Assembly: GCA_963677175.2 (NCBI GenBank)
Contig: CAXXES010000007.1
Span: 248,001 to 312,000 of the forward strand
Length of the DNA: 64,000 nt
Reading direction: 5' to 3'
From: Sunxiuqinia sp963677175
Lineage (GTDB): Bacteria > Bacteroidota > Bacteroidia > Bacteroidales > Prolixibacteraceae
Both the position numbers and the translations under genes were made by a program. Position 1 is the stretch's first letter. Each line of letters begins with the position of its first letter. Shown piece by piece: positions 16,783 to 26,126 of this stretch. The notes beneath the pieces were generated by a model. The model did not search any database, was not told where the DNA came from, and was given only the letters and a program-made list of their open reading frames with translations.

Positions 16783-17157
16783 TTATTCGCTTTTTTCGAA
16801 CCTAACGTTATCAAGGGCTTTTTTGAATTCCACACTGGCCCTAAAAACGACCTTCAGTCCTGAAATTTTGCTGGTATTGAACTCTTTGGGTGTGTCTACG
16901 CCTTCGCTGGAAAAAGAAATCCGCAGCGTGCCAAATTCGCCGAGATTGATGCTTTTTCCCATGAGCAGGTACTTGGGTATGGTGTCAATGATGTTTTCAA
17001 TCGCGTTCGAAATATCGCCCCGCGACAGCGACGAGATGCTGACAATTTCTTTGGCTAATTCATCCTTGTTGATCTTGCCTTCGTTGATCGGGCTGGCATA
17101 CCACTTGGTCTGTGTTCTGTCTTGCGGATTTGTCCGCTCAATTAGTTTGTATTTCAT
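16783..17157 (-). CDS. HU-family DNA-binding protein (copy 1)
   Basis: A 124-residue protein of the Bacteroidota HU-like type: a strand-rich N-terminal extension (MKYKLIERTNPQDRTQTKWY), then the HU core (SISSLSRGDISNAIENIID, GKSINLGEFGTLRISFSSEG). It probably bends DNA and acts as an architectural cofactor. First gene of the HU-LytTR-precursor operon; an array of 21-23-bp repeats lies about 70-220 bp upstream of its start. About 80% of residues match the copy at 26744-27118 by eye. Confidence 0.85.
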   Translation of the reverse strand: MKYKLIERTNPQDRTQTKWYASPINEGKINKDELAKEIVSISSLSRGDISNAIENIIDTIPKYLLMGKSINLGEFGTLRISFSSEGVDTPKEFNTSKISGLKVVFRASVEFKKALDNVRFEKSE

Positions 17158-17228
17158 CGCTATTTTAATTTATGTTCCCCGGCCCGGTTACGTCGACCCG
17201 GAAAACGGGTTAATGATCTGGTTTTATA

Positions 17229-17380
17229 CATACGGCTGTAACAAAACTTACGCACACTGTAATTAAATTTACACACACTGTAAGTGTTGCTTTCGCACGT
17301 ACGAAAGTTTATATTTGCCTGTGTGAAAATTTACTTTTACCCGTGCGAAAATTTGCGCAGACACGTACGTAAGTCTTTTT
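17229..17380. promoter_or_regulatory. Imperfect 21-23-bp repeat array upstream of HU-LytTR-precursor operon
   Basis: About six units of 21-23 bp, each an A/T-rich start (AAAATTTACTT or variant) followed by a GC-richer core such as CACGTACG, CCGTGCG or GCACACTG. The spacing is two DNA turns, which puts all units on one face of the helix and matches the spacing of LytTR half-sites. The role as operator is inference. Confidence 0.45.
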
Positions 17381-17401
17381 CATGTATTTTATAAGAAAGA
17401 A

Positions 17402-17428
17402 CTATTCAATCTGAAAATACCCATACAA
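17402..17428 (-). pseudogene. 3'-end scar of a DUF3244 gene
   Basis: Nine codons, LYGYFQIE then TAG, match the end of the DUF3244 genes at 21079 and 29175 (LYGYFYIE then stop), with similar bases on the downstream side. As at 29175, the repeat array follows directly. Confidence 0.5.
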
Positions 17429-17437
17429 AATAAAATG

Positions 17438-17563
17438 CTCTTCCAACATCTTTGTTGTGACTCTGCTATTTGACAATCACTCTTCCAAATAGTTTGAGGA
17501 GACGTTGTCGTTCAACAATTGTTCTTCCAACATTTTTACAACGGAGTTGTCTTTTTACAATTA
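17438..17563. repeat. Three 42-bp imperfect tandem repeats
   Basis: Units begin at 17438, 17480 and 17522, each opening with CTCTTCCAA or TTCTTCCAA and containing GTTGTC or TTGTTG and ACAAT near the end; a fourth, degraded start follows at 17564. The array lies between the DUF3244 scar and the end of the OMP gene at 17668. Role unknown. Confidence 0.6.
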
Positions 17564-17667
17564 CTATTAGAACGTGTGCTTTCAAAAGTAAGTTCCCGGA
17601 GTCCGAAAATCCCGGACTGCCTATTTTTTTATCTTGTTTGCAGCATAAATACTCCCAGGGGGCATCA

Positions 17668-19983
17668 TTACAAGCGTTCTTTTTCAGCTTGTCCGGCGCC
17701 TGTGCCTTTGTACTTACTCTTATCAGTATTGAACTTGTAGCGTAAAGTCAGCTTTACCCGCCGGGTGTCACGCCAGCTGGCTTTTTCGTGGAAAACGCTG
17801 CTTTCGCCATATACTTTGGTATCACTTTCAAAAGAATCAAAAACATCTGAACATTCCAGCTTCACCTCAAGCGATTGATCTTTAAGGAATGATTTACCTA
17901 TCCCGATGTCCATATACTTTACTTCTCCCGATCGGTTATTGTAGTTGTCGCCTTTGCCCGTGTAGTGCCCGTTGATGTTGATTAGCCATCCGCCCGTCAG
18001 ATCAAAAGTATTGTTCAATGACAGCTTAAGGACAGGGGTGTGGAACTTTTTATTTCCATCCAGATGTTCCATGCTGAACCACTGTTTTATCAATCCGGCG
18101 CTATAGTTTATATTCCATGAACCTATAGTCGGCGAGGCTGCCAGCATTATACTAATTCTGTCTCTCTTGTCGAAGTTCTCAACTGTAAGAAGAGAAATTT
18201 CTGGCTGTTCTTCAAATTGGTTGTACACTGACACAATCGGATTCTCAAAATGTTGATAACTTGTTCTGAACTGCAGGTATTTGTAAGTCAGGAGCATTGT
18301 CAAATCCGAAATTTCGGTTGGTTTTAACAACGAATTGCCGCTGGAGTAGCTATACCTGCTAATGTACATCAGATTACCGTCGAGTTGTGCATACGAAGGT
18401 CTTTTTGTTTTGATCGTATAACTGAGGTTAGTTTGAAGTTTTCCAAACGGATAATTTATAGATACAGACGGAAATAGGTTGTTGTATGTTTTACTTTGTT
18501 CATTCACCTTAACGCCGTCGTTAAAATATTTCGAATCGGCATGCTCGAAACGAATCCCTGCGTTTACGTTCAGGTTGCCAAATTTAAGCTGGTACTTTGA
18601 GAAGGCTGCGATATTGCTTTCTTTTACCTCGTTTGCCGAACTGGCGGGGAAATCTTCCGAATTCTGAAAGGTATTTTTCTGTGAGGTGTGCGTGTATTCG
18701 CTTCCTAGAGATAAATTTCCTTTCCAGAGTGGATGGCTCAGTATCAACTTCGATGCAAGCAGGCTGTTTCGGGAACGGCTTTCAATGCTTAACATACGGT
18801 TGTCGTAGTTTTGACTCTCCTCTTCAATGTCTGAATTTACGTCGATGTTACTCCTTCTGATGTCGGTATTAAAATTAACAGCGAGTTCGTTAACTTTACC
18901 GTCATAATACAAATTGACCAAGTGGATCGGCACCGTTTCTTTGTTGTACTTATTACTTTCCCAAGAATCGTAACGCTGTCCATCACTATAAACATTCGAA
19001 GTCATTATTTCGGGATATTTATTATGATAATACTCATAGTCGTACCTCCCTCCGAACGAATGATTGTCACTAGGCGAATAATTCAGCCCGAACCGGGCTT
19101 GGTAACATCTGCGTTTTGCAGGAGCATATGAGACATTTTCCTGTTCCCAAATCTTGTCGATATAAGTCTGTTGGTGTAATGTGATGTTGGTAGCATCTTC
19201 GCCTCCGCTGGCAAATAACATCCCGAATACGTCCAGCCCTTTATGGCGATAGTTAAAGTCCAGTTGATTTAGGCCCCAGTAACGGGTCCAGTACATTTGC
19301 GATGTCCGGACATTAAACCCGAATCCTTGTCCGGTGGATTTCACCGTCCTGATAATCAGGACGGCATTAACGGTTGCGTCATACTGAGCGCCGGGATTGG
19401 TAATTAACTCCACGCTTTTAATATCGGTTGAGCGTAGTTGCTCCAGTTCCCATTCATTGCGCACCAGCCTGTTGTTGATATAGATCTGGGGTTTTCCTTT
19501 CCCGAATACGGTATATTGGTCTTTCTGTTTCGCCAGGCCCGGTATATTCCTGAGTACATCGTTGCCCGAGCCAACCCTGCTTAATACCGTGTTCTGTATG
19601 TTAGTAACAAGGGCGTCGTTTCTTAATTGTACTTTTGGAAGGTCTCCTTTCACAATCACATCGCCAATAATTTGTGTATCCTGTGGAAGGATAACTGTCC
19701 CGGCATTGTCCGAATTGTACGGTATATATACCGTGACATATCCTATTGCAGATATTCTCAAAAAAAGATCATCTGCTGGTTGTGTAGAAGTGACATTGAA
19801 GGTACCATCCAATCCTGTAATGGTTCCCTGAATAAAAGCTGAGTCGGGCAGCGACAGCAATACTACATTAGCATATTCAACAGGAGTACCTTTCGTATCA
19901 ACAACTTTCCCTGTAATCGTCTGTGCTTTAGAAACAAAGCAAATGCCAGAAGACAATAATAAGAATAATAATAAATGTTTCAT
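17668..19983 (-). CDS. Outer-membrane beta-barrel protein (TonB-receptor-like)
   Basis: A 771-residue protein if started at the ATG at 19983, which gives a proper signal peptide (MKHLLLFLLLSSGICFVSKA); an upstream in-frame start at 20103 would put 40 unrelated residues before it. CarboxypepD_reg-like domain (about 22-105), plug-like region (FGKGKPQIYINNRLVRNEWE) and a barrel of about 530 residues. It lies downstream of a broken C39 gene and has no intact exporter of its own, so it is either an orphan or works with the other C39 systems. Confidence 0.83.
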   Translation of the reverse strand: MKHLLLFLLLSSGICFVSKAQTITGKVVDTKGTPVEYANVVLLSLPDSAFIQGTITGLDGTFNVTSTQPADDLFLRISAIGYVTVYIPYNSDNAGTVILPQDTQIIGDVIVKGDLPKVQLRNDALVTNIQNTVLSRVGSGNDVLRNIPGLAKQKDQYTVFGKGKPQIYINNRLVRNEWELEQLRSTDIKSVELITNPGAQYDATVNAVLIIRTVKSTGQGFGFNVRTSQMYWTRYWGLNQLDFNYRHKGLDVFGMLFASGGEDATNITLHQQTYIDKIWEQENVSYAPAKRRCYQARFGLNYSPSDNHSFGGRYDYEYYHNKYPEIMTSNVYSDGQRYDSWESNKYNKETVPIHLVNLYYDGKVNELAVNFNTDIRRSNIDVNSDIEEESQNYDNRMLSIESRSRNSLLASKLILSHPLWKGNLSLGSEYTHTSQKNTFQNSEDFPASSANEVKESNIAAFSKYQLKFGNLNVNAGIRFEHADSKYFNDGVKVNEQSKTYNNLFPSVSINYPFGKLQTNLSYTIKTKRPSYAQLDGNLMYISRYSYSSGNSLLKPTEISDLTMLLTYKYLQFRTSYQHFENPIVSVYNQFEEQPEISLLTVENFDKRDRISIMLAASPTIGSWNINYSAGLIKQWFSMEHLDGNKKFHTPVLKLSLNNTFDLTGGWLININGHYTGKGDNYNNRSGEVKYMDIGIGKSFLKDQSLEVKLECSDVFDSFESDTKVYGESSVFHEKASWRDTRRVKLTLRYKFNTDKSKYKGTGAGQAEKERL

Positions 19984-20162
19984 ATTTATACCTTCAAACG
20001 CAGAGCTTTTGCCAAAGAATTGCGCTATCATTTTAAGACAGCGCAGGTCCTCAATCGTGGCCACGTACTGATTACAGAATGGAAAAAATTTGTTGCGAAG
20101 CATTTTTAGTATTTTTTAAATCATAATCTGTTCGGAATATCGAAATTGCTATATGTACTGTA

Positions 20163-20727
20163 TTAAAGATACAGTGGGGTAAATGATTTATATATTTTTT
20201 GTTTGACAGGACTAATAGAGTAACAAATCAGGATTATGGGCAGGAGCTTTTGGACAGCGCGGATCGGGGTAATCATACTTTTTTGAGCCATAGGCCTTAA
20301 TAATATCAACGTAGCAGATTTTTTTGCCACCCCTTTTTCCACCCCGCTTTGTATCGTAGTTATCCAACACCTTTTAAACTCTGTTTCTTCATATTTAAGT
20401 AATCCATATGCAGGATCTGCGACATGAAAATACCACTTCGCCTTTTTTCGGGTGATCCGATATAATACGACAAAATGCTCCTGATTCCAATGAATAATAC
20501 AGGGAAGTTTAGCTTGCTCCTTCAGCTTGTGTATGGAGGTGCGAATACCAGTTGCCCTGAATCCTATACTTTCAGCAGCCTCGCTTAGCCCCAGTAAATT
20601 AACTCCTGTTCGCAGTATAAACGAGTTTTTGCACCGAAAAACTTTTCCCATAATATTTAGCAGTCATGCGAAGACATGATGGGCCGCAATCCATACCATC
20701 TAATTGTCTATAGAATGGAAATCTCAT
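20163..20727 (-). pseudogene. Broken C39 peptidase/ABC exporter gene (peptidase part only)
   Basis: From the ATG at 20727 the frame reads MRFPFYRQLDGMDCGPSCLR and on to SVQKL, the standard C39 start with its catalytic Cys, then stops at 20599. The next part of the domain continues in another frame (SFILRTGVNLLGLSEAAES, WNQEHFVVLYRI with the catalytic His, and HVADPAYG with the Asp). The frame ends at 20163, just after the peptidase domain; the membrane and ATPase domains are gone. A frameshift near 20630 and a 3' deletion are needed to explain it. Confidence 0.75.
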
Positions 20728-20775
20728 ATTTTTTAATTCAATCAGTCGTGTAGCTGAGTATGATTAATGCCACTC

Positions 20776-21069
20776 TTATTGCAGAGACTCTTGAGCTGAT
20801 TTTACCTGGCACTCTTTATGTTCACAATAAAAACAACTTTTATTCTTTAAAACCGAGCACAAGGTTTTGTCATTTTTATAAAAATAAGTTTCCCTATATA
20901 AATTATATTCTATGTCCAAGCCTAGTCTATTCCTGAAATAAGCCAGATACTCGAAGAAGGTCGAGCGAGATAGATTTAACTTTTGGGCAAAACAGTCAGA
21001 AGAACCTGTGCTTTTGTGGGCTATCATAAAGTCCATTCGAATAACTTTTTCTAAATCAATGTATTTCAT
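20776..21069 (-). CDS. Small helix-turn-helix protein with Cys cluster
   Basis: A 97-residue protein with an N-terminal HTH (DFMIAHKSTGSSDCFAQKLN, then LSRSTFFEYLAYFRNRLG) of the same layout as the regulator at 3114-3434. The tail has CFYCEHKEC, which might bind metal. It starts 9 bp after the DUF3244 stop and is 49 bp upstream of the broken C39 gene, the reverse order of the C39-HTH pair at 3114-5647. Probably a cassette regulator left without its exporter. Confidence 0.6.
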   Translation of the reverse strand: MKYIDLEKVIRMDFMIAHKSTGSSDCFAQKLNLSRSTFFEYLAYFRNRLGLDIEYNLYRETYFYKNDKTLCSVLKNKSCFYCEHKECQVKSAQESLQ

Positions 21070-21078
21070 AAGTGCGAA

Positions 21079-21468
21079 CTATTCAATATAAAAATACCCA
21101 TATAAGTAGTCATCCCATTGATTGGTCAGTTCCAGAAAATAACAGCCCGGTTCAAAATTGCTTAAATCAATGGCGATCTGTCCAGTCTCAGACGAAGGAA
21201 CAGTTTCTTCGAATATCGTTTCGTTGTTTTGTGAGATCCGGATGGTAATATCCGACCGGAGTGTTTTACTGCTAATGGTCAGTAGCGATCCGGTAATATC
21301 GATGTCGATGCGGGAAGACGAATACAAATACACGGATTTTCCATCTTCATCCCAATCTCCGGCTACTGGTGGTTTTTCAGAATCCATTCGTATTTCGGGT
21401 TCTGCTAAAACATATTGTGCGGGGATCAAAGACACCAATAAAGTAATGATTAATATTTTCTTTATCAT
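21079..21468 (-). CDS. DUF3244 secreted protein (copy 1)
   Basis: A 129-residue protein with a signal peptide (MIKKILIITLLVSLIPAQYV, then LA) and a beta-sandwich domain (DIDITGSLLTISSKTLRSDI, ending NQWDDYLYGYFYIE) of the DUF3244 type. Function unknown; DUF3244 proteins are secreted and common in Bacteroidales. Ten residues differ from the copy at 29175-29564, so the duplication is fairly recent. The upstream block is also duplicated. Confidence 0.8.
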   Translation of the reverse strand: MIKKILIITLLVSLIPAQYVLAEPEIRMDSEKPPVAGDWDEDGKSVYLYSSSRIDIDITGSLLTISSKTLRSDITIRISQNNETIFEETVPSSETGQIAIDLSNFEPGCYFLELTNQWDDYLYGYFYIE

Positions 21469-21482
21469 GATTCTGATTTTTT

Positions 21483-21705
21483 AAACACAATAAATATAGG
21501 GCAATAGTTGCTATTCATCCTAAAATTGAACTGGACAAATTATTTTCACAAACTATTCATTATTAGTTATTTCTTTATTTTGTCAATAGCCCGAACTGGA
21601 CAATTGCTTTTCAGAACTTCAAAATAAAGTCATCCAGGGACTCTGTTTTTTTCAATTGATGGGGGGGGGCTGGCTGATGCGGCTGCGGATTCTCCCGCTG
21701 GCGCA
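21483..21705 (-). repeat. Duplicated block: regulator 3'-end scar plus intergenic region (copy 2)
   Basis: Matches 29580-29780. The regulator part is disrupted: the frame RSRISQPPPIN runs into a stop across a run of nine G at 21661-21669, where the intact gene has only four. The intergenic part before DUF3244 is well conserved, including both TTGTCCAGTTC elements. Confidence 0.7.
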
Positions 21706-21723
21706 AATCATTCTTTATTTTTA

Positions 21724-24075
21724 TTAGAACAAGCTTTTGGACACTTTTTTTTCTTTGTAGTTTTTCTTTTCCACAGACTGTATTTCACTTCCTTTACTGA
21801 GCTTCAATGAAAGTTTGAGCATAAACAGATTTGTTAGTACTTCTACATTGGTTTTATTATCTTCCCGGAAGCTGTCATGTTTAAAATGGTCTTTCATCGA
21901 ATAATTAAGCCCGGTCTGTACAGGCAGGATATAAAGAGCAGACAATACCAGTTTCTGGCTGAAGAAAGACTGTTTGGCAAAAAGACCAAGGTAGTCGTTG
22001 TCGTTACTAGAATAACCATAGGCTTGAATCTGTTTTGCATTCATTTTTTTCAACATCAAGGCGCATAATGTTTTGTGTTTCGGGTGCAGATACATCAGAT
22101 TGCTGTTGATAACAAAATCATTAATCTTGTTTGCATAACCGTTAAACTCTGTTTTGTCGAAAAAAACGGAGCCGGAGAAATTAAAAAACATTTGGTTCGG
22201 AATTAAGGCAATACGGGTACTCATTTTCACTCCGGCCGATTCATATTTGTCGAGGTTTGAATAGGTATATTGAAACTGCTCGTTAACGACATTGCCTGTT
22301 CTTGAAATATGATTTTTGGTTACAGAATAGTAGGGTTCAATGCTCAATTTGTTTTTGAACAATTTAAAATCGAGAGAACCAATGTATTTTGTTGCAAAGC
22401 TAAGATCGGGATTTCCTGTTTCTATGGTTAATCTGTCGGTTGTTGTCTCGAAAGGGCTTACCTGCGATGTATATGGATAGTCGCTGTCGGAATTTAACTT
22501 CAGAGTCACATTCATGTTTTGTGATTGTTTATAATAGACACTTAAAAATGGTTGTAATGAGTAGTAGTTTTTTGAATGGTTGTTTACTGTCAGGGTATTT
22601 TGTTCGGTAGCGATGCCAATTTTAGATTTGATTTTGCTTTTGCTTTTGGGAGCAATACTTAGATAAGCATACGCAAGGTTTCTTACATCCTTGTTTTTTT
22701 CCCGCAATACGTCTGGCAATAAAAACAAATAGCGATAAATACGGTAAGTGTTGCGATAGCCAAATTCAATAGAATAAGTCTCATCAAATACATGTTTAAA
22801 ATTCAGGTCAAGTATTGATGTGTTCCATTTAGATTGCATTTCCTGTTTACTGCGTTCCTGATTGTCTTCGCTATAAATGTTGTGTGCCACAGACTTAGCA
22901 TGATTATATCCGTAATCGAGTTCCAATTTGTTTTTTTCAGATATTTCATACCGGTACGACAATAATGAATAATGCTCATTATTAGATTGTGCGTTATTTA
23001 GTTGCGAGAAAAAATCTTCATTGCTGTTATTGTTGCTAAACACATCGTTATAGGTTTGAGTCGTGTTGTTTTGGCTGAACGGCGAGCGGATTAAATTGGT
23101 TTCGAAGCTGAGTGTTTGATTGGCATTGATAAAAAAATCGGCCCCCAGCAGGTAAGCATGCGTTAAGGCATTTCTTTCAATGTTAGGTACGCCCGCCGGC
23201 GCTTTTTGAACAAGACTGCTGTTTGCCAGTTCTTTCGAGTTCTCGACCAATAGGTTGGTATTCGTTTTTACATTTGAATAAGAACCGTAAAGATTGATTG
23301 TTTTTATGGTATAAGTAAGGTTTGCTGATGCTTGGTTTTTAAACAAAAAGTCGTCGCCATTTGATTTATCTAACGAATAGAATCCCTGTTCTTCCAACAT
23401 CAAATCGTAGCCGGTATAGTTTTTTTTCAGGATGATATTTATTACTGCTGAGTACCCTTCGCTAATATATCGCCCTGTTGGGTTCCGGGTAACTTCAATC
23501 CTGGCCACCCTGTCGGGAGGCAGGTTTTTTACATAGGCTTGTTCTTTTTTTATTCCGTCAACCAACAGCAAGACATTTTTGGCGTTATCCACTTTTATTG
23601 AGTTATCCAGCGGGTCAACATTTATTCCCCTTATCTTCGACAATAAATCTTTTACGTCGTTTGTCCCCTCTTTAAACTGTTTAGTTACATTCTGAATACT
23701 TCTGTCGAAACGCTCGTTGTAGCTTGAGCCAATTACACTTACTTCTGAAAGTTGAGTCAACTCTACGCGCATTTCTATTGGTTTTAAATATAAGTCTTTA
23801 TCAATCACTTCGATGGTTTCAACGTGCGCTTTGAAGCCCAAACATCGTATGTCAAGCCTGTACTCTCCTGGTTTGATCTCAAATGAAAACTCTCCTTTTG
23901 AGTCAGTAATCATTGACGTTGCGATGGAATCACTTTCGAAATGTTTAACGGCGATAGTGGCAAATTCAATGGGTTGTTTTGAATCTAAATCCCTCAACTT
24001 TCCATATACACGGTAGGTGTTGGCACATAGGTTATGTCCTATCAGAAGAAAGAATGTAATTATCAGCATTCTCAT
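21724..24075 (-). CDS. Outer-membrane beta-barrel protein (TonB-receptor-like, YcaO-linked)
   Basis: A 783-residue protein with a signal peptide (1-18), a CarboxypepD_reg domain (about 20-105; GYRLDIRCLGFKAHVET-like strands), a plug-like region (FKEGTNDVKDLLSKIRG, NAKNVLLLVDGIKK) and a barrel. The C-terminus is unusual, a basic tail (SVEKKNYKEKKVSKSLF) after the barrel instead of a terminal aromatic strand. It follows the YcaO gene, so it occupies the same place as the OMP after the radical SAM gene. Confidence 0.83.
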   Translation of the reverse strand: MRMLIITFFLLIGHNLCANTYRVYGKLRDLDSKQPIEFATIAVKHFESDSIATSMITDSKGEFSFEIKPGEYRLDIRCLGFKAHVETIEVIDKDLYLKPIEMRVELTQLSEVSVIGSSYNERFDRSIQNVTKQFKEGTNDVKDLLSKIRGINVDPLDNSIKVDNAKNVLLLVDGIKKEQAYVKNLPPDRVARIEVTRNPTGRYISEGYSAVINIILKKNYTGYDLMLEEQGFYSLDKSNGDDFLFKNQASANLTYTIKTINLYGSYSNVKTNTNLLVENSKELANSSLVQKAPAGVPNIERNALTHAYLLGADFFINANQTLSFETNLIRSPFSQNNTTQTYNDVFSNNNSNEDFFSQLNNAQSNNEHYSLLSYRYEISEKNKLELDYGYNHAKSVAHNIYSEDNQERSKQEMQSKWNTSILDLNFKHVFDETYSIEFGYRNTYRIYRYLFLLPDVLREKNKDVRNLAYAYLSIAPKSKSKIKSKIGIATEQNTLTVNNHSKNYYSLQPFLSVYYKQSQNMNVTLKLNSDSDYPYTSQVSPFETTTDRLTIETGNPDLSFATKYIGSLDFKLFKNKLSIEPYYSVTKNHISRTGNVVNEQFQYTYSNLDKYESAGVKMSTRIALIPNQMFFNFSGSVFFDKTEFNGYANKINDFVINSNLMYLHPKHKTLCALMLKKMNAKQIQAYGYSSNDNDYLGLFAKQSFFSQKLVLSALYILPVQTGLNYSMKDHFKHDSFREDNKTNVEVLTNLFMLKLSLKLSKGSEIQSVEKKNYKEKKVSKSLF

Positions 24076-24240
24076 AATTATAATAATTGGGTGTCGATTA
24101 TTGTAATAATTGTTTCATGATTGTCGTCAACATATATCAGTACTGTGTCTTTATTTCAAATCATTAATTCCCTTGCAAGTTAGAAATCGGAATTTCCTAG
24201 AAAACCCGATTATAGTTTAGACGAACAAAGTGGGATCAGT

Positions 24241-26085
24241 TCAATTAAAAAGCTGGGATAGTTGTTTTTGATCAATAGAACTTGACAATTGCTTTGTTTC
24301 CATTTTTTTCAAAAACGATGCAACTGGATAGTAATCAAACTGATCTACATTACACGTCTCACAATGGAAATAAGAATTCAGATTATAAGCTTTAAATATC
24401 TTTTCGGGCTCTTGCATATCCTCTATAACCTCTTCGGTCAACTTTTCAGAATAAATCTTTGATAGAAAATTTCGGATCTCAATTTTGGTCTTTTTTTGCT
24501 TAGCAAGCTCTAGATAATCTTTACATGCAAAGAAATATAGGTAAGTTGCACGATCTTTATCTAGTAGATAAGAATTTAAATAATGATAGGCTTTAGAGCT
24601 ATTATTTAGTTTGTAATATGCCATGCTCAAGAATACATCAACCTCTAAATCCAATGCATCTTCATCTGTATTAAATAGAAGTTCGTCTTTTAAATTGACG
24701 TGTCTCTCCTTTAATGCAATATAACTTTTTTCAAATGTTGTTACCATTACGCCCAATTCTTCCTTCGACAAAGAGGCAACATTATTAATATTTTTCAACT
24801 GATAATAAAGATCATAAAATATGGTATAATCGCTTATGCATGTCTTCTGTTCACTCAAACCAGGTATAACTACATAATATGAATTCAAACCAAGATAAGA
24901 AACATCTCTAATGTAAAGGTGAAATCCTAAGTATTCAATTAAGTTTACTAAAAACCTGAAATCTGACTTATTACTTTTACCCAAATTAAAATTTAATCCT
25001 TGAAATTTGTAGCTGTAGTTATCTTCAAAAATTGTGTCTGGCCATTGGCCTGATGCATTGGTAAATATATTCTTCAAGTTGATATGCTCGGCTTCGGCTC
25101 GATCAATCGATTTGTAACGATCTTCAATAAAGTCACCGGCTCCATTTCGTTTAATTAATCGAATGCCACTAAAACTTTGATGAAGTTCCGTTAAGCATCT
25201 TTCTAAAGCTGTAATAGGCCAAGGATCTGAGCCAACCTTAACATTGTAGGTGTTTTCATTTTCGTTTACAACAATAACCGCGATAACAGGCAAGCCTTTT
25301 CCCAGCGAAAAGTCCATGATGAAAAGTTTAAACCCTTGGTCTTTTAATCTGAGGATTGAGTTGTAAATTGGATATTCTTTAAAATATTCGAGCGGTATAA
25401 TTGGTGGGGTTAACTTGTTTTTATGTATTTCCCTAATGGCATACCTTTCCATAATTTCGCAAATGCCTTGTATCAGTGCTTCTTCTGATGTATTTCCAGC
25501 ACACATCCCATTAGAACCACTTCCTAAAAAAAGTAGTTCTAAGGGTAAATAGTCTACTTTATTGTCTGTCTTATTATAAAAAGGAACACAAATAGCCTTT
25601 GTATATCCCAGTTTGTCAATAATAAAAGTTTTCAAATCCTTTTTTGAAGGTAATTTAAGCACCGTATTAAATACCCTTTCATTCGTGTCAATGACCTCAT
25701 TCATATCAAGCACTTTTTCAGCAGGGTCGAACAAAAAATCTAAGCACAAATTGTTTTTTACCAATTGTTCAACAAAAGCACTTTTTATATCAAAGTGTTT
25801 CGAGAAGTAATACGATTTTTTAAGCAAAATACTATTCTGAAGTCTTTCCATGAACTCGGCATAAGCACTTGCATAACAATACTCAACACTAGTGCCTTTC
25901 CCATTCGTACCTATTTTAAATCTTTTTAGGTTTTGATTTGCAATTTCAAGCCGACAGGTGTGATATTCACCATCCTGTTTATACTCTTCAGAAACAAATA
26001 TTCCAATTTCATTTAGAATATTTCGTATTCTATTGACTGTGATTATTGGCGATATTTCTTTGTATGGCTTTTGCAACTTCTCCAT
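24241..26085 (-). CDS. YcaO-domain RiPP maturase with C-terminal helical repeats
   Basis: A 614-residue protein. Residues about 60-440 are a YcaO domain; the ATP-binding signature GMCAGNTSEEALIQGICEIM followed by ERYAIRE is clear. The last 140 residues look like TPR-type helices (DVFLSMAYYKLNNSSKAYHY). YcaO enzymes activate backbone amides with ATP to form azolines, thioamides or amidines. The usual partner proteins (E1-like or Ocin-ThiF, TfuA, dehydrogenase) are absent nearby, and the C-terminus lacks the proline-rich end of azoline-forming members. Precursor 26173-26343 is 87 bp upstream behind a terminator. Confidence 0.88.
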   Translation of the reverse strand: MEKLQKPYKEISPIITVNRIRNILNEIGIFVSEEYKQDGEYHTCRLEIANQNLKRFKIGTNGKGTSVEYCYASAYAEFMERLQNSILLKKSYYFSKHFDIKSAFVEQLVKNNLCLDFLFDPAEKVLDMNEVIDTNERVFNTVLKLPSKKDLKTFIIDKLGYTKAICVPFYNKTDNKVDYLPLELLFLGSGSNGMCAGNTSEEALIQGICEIMERYAIREIHKNKLTPPIIPLEYFKEYPIYNSILRLKDQGFKLFIMDFSLGKGLPVIAVIVVNENENTYNVKVGSDPWPITALERCLTELHQSFSGIRLIKRNGAGDFIEDRYKSIDRAEAEHINLKNIFTNASGQWPDTIFEDNYSYKFQGLNFNLGKSNKSDFRFLVNLIEYLGFHLYIRDVSYLGLNSYYVVIPGLSEQKTCISDYTIFYDLYYQLKNINNVASLSKEELGVMVTTFEKSYIALKERHVNLKDELLFNTDEDALDLEVDVFLSMAYYKLNNSSKAYHYLNSYLLDKDRATYLYFFACKDYLELAKQKKTKIEIRNFLSKIYSEKLTEEVIEDMQEPEKIFKAYNLNSYFHCETCNVDQFDYYPVASFLKKMETKQLSSSIDQKQLSQLFN

Positions 26086-26126
26086 TGTTAAAGATATTTC
26101 TTGTGGTTGATTTTAAAAAGAAAAAA

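Noticed and set aside
17222..17400. Small RNA or riboswitch in the repeat regions upstream of the HU genes
   Set aside because: No consistent stem structure; the feature is a phased direct-repeat pattern, better explained by protein binding.
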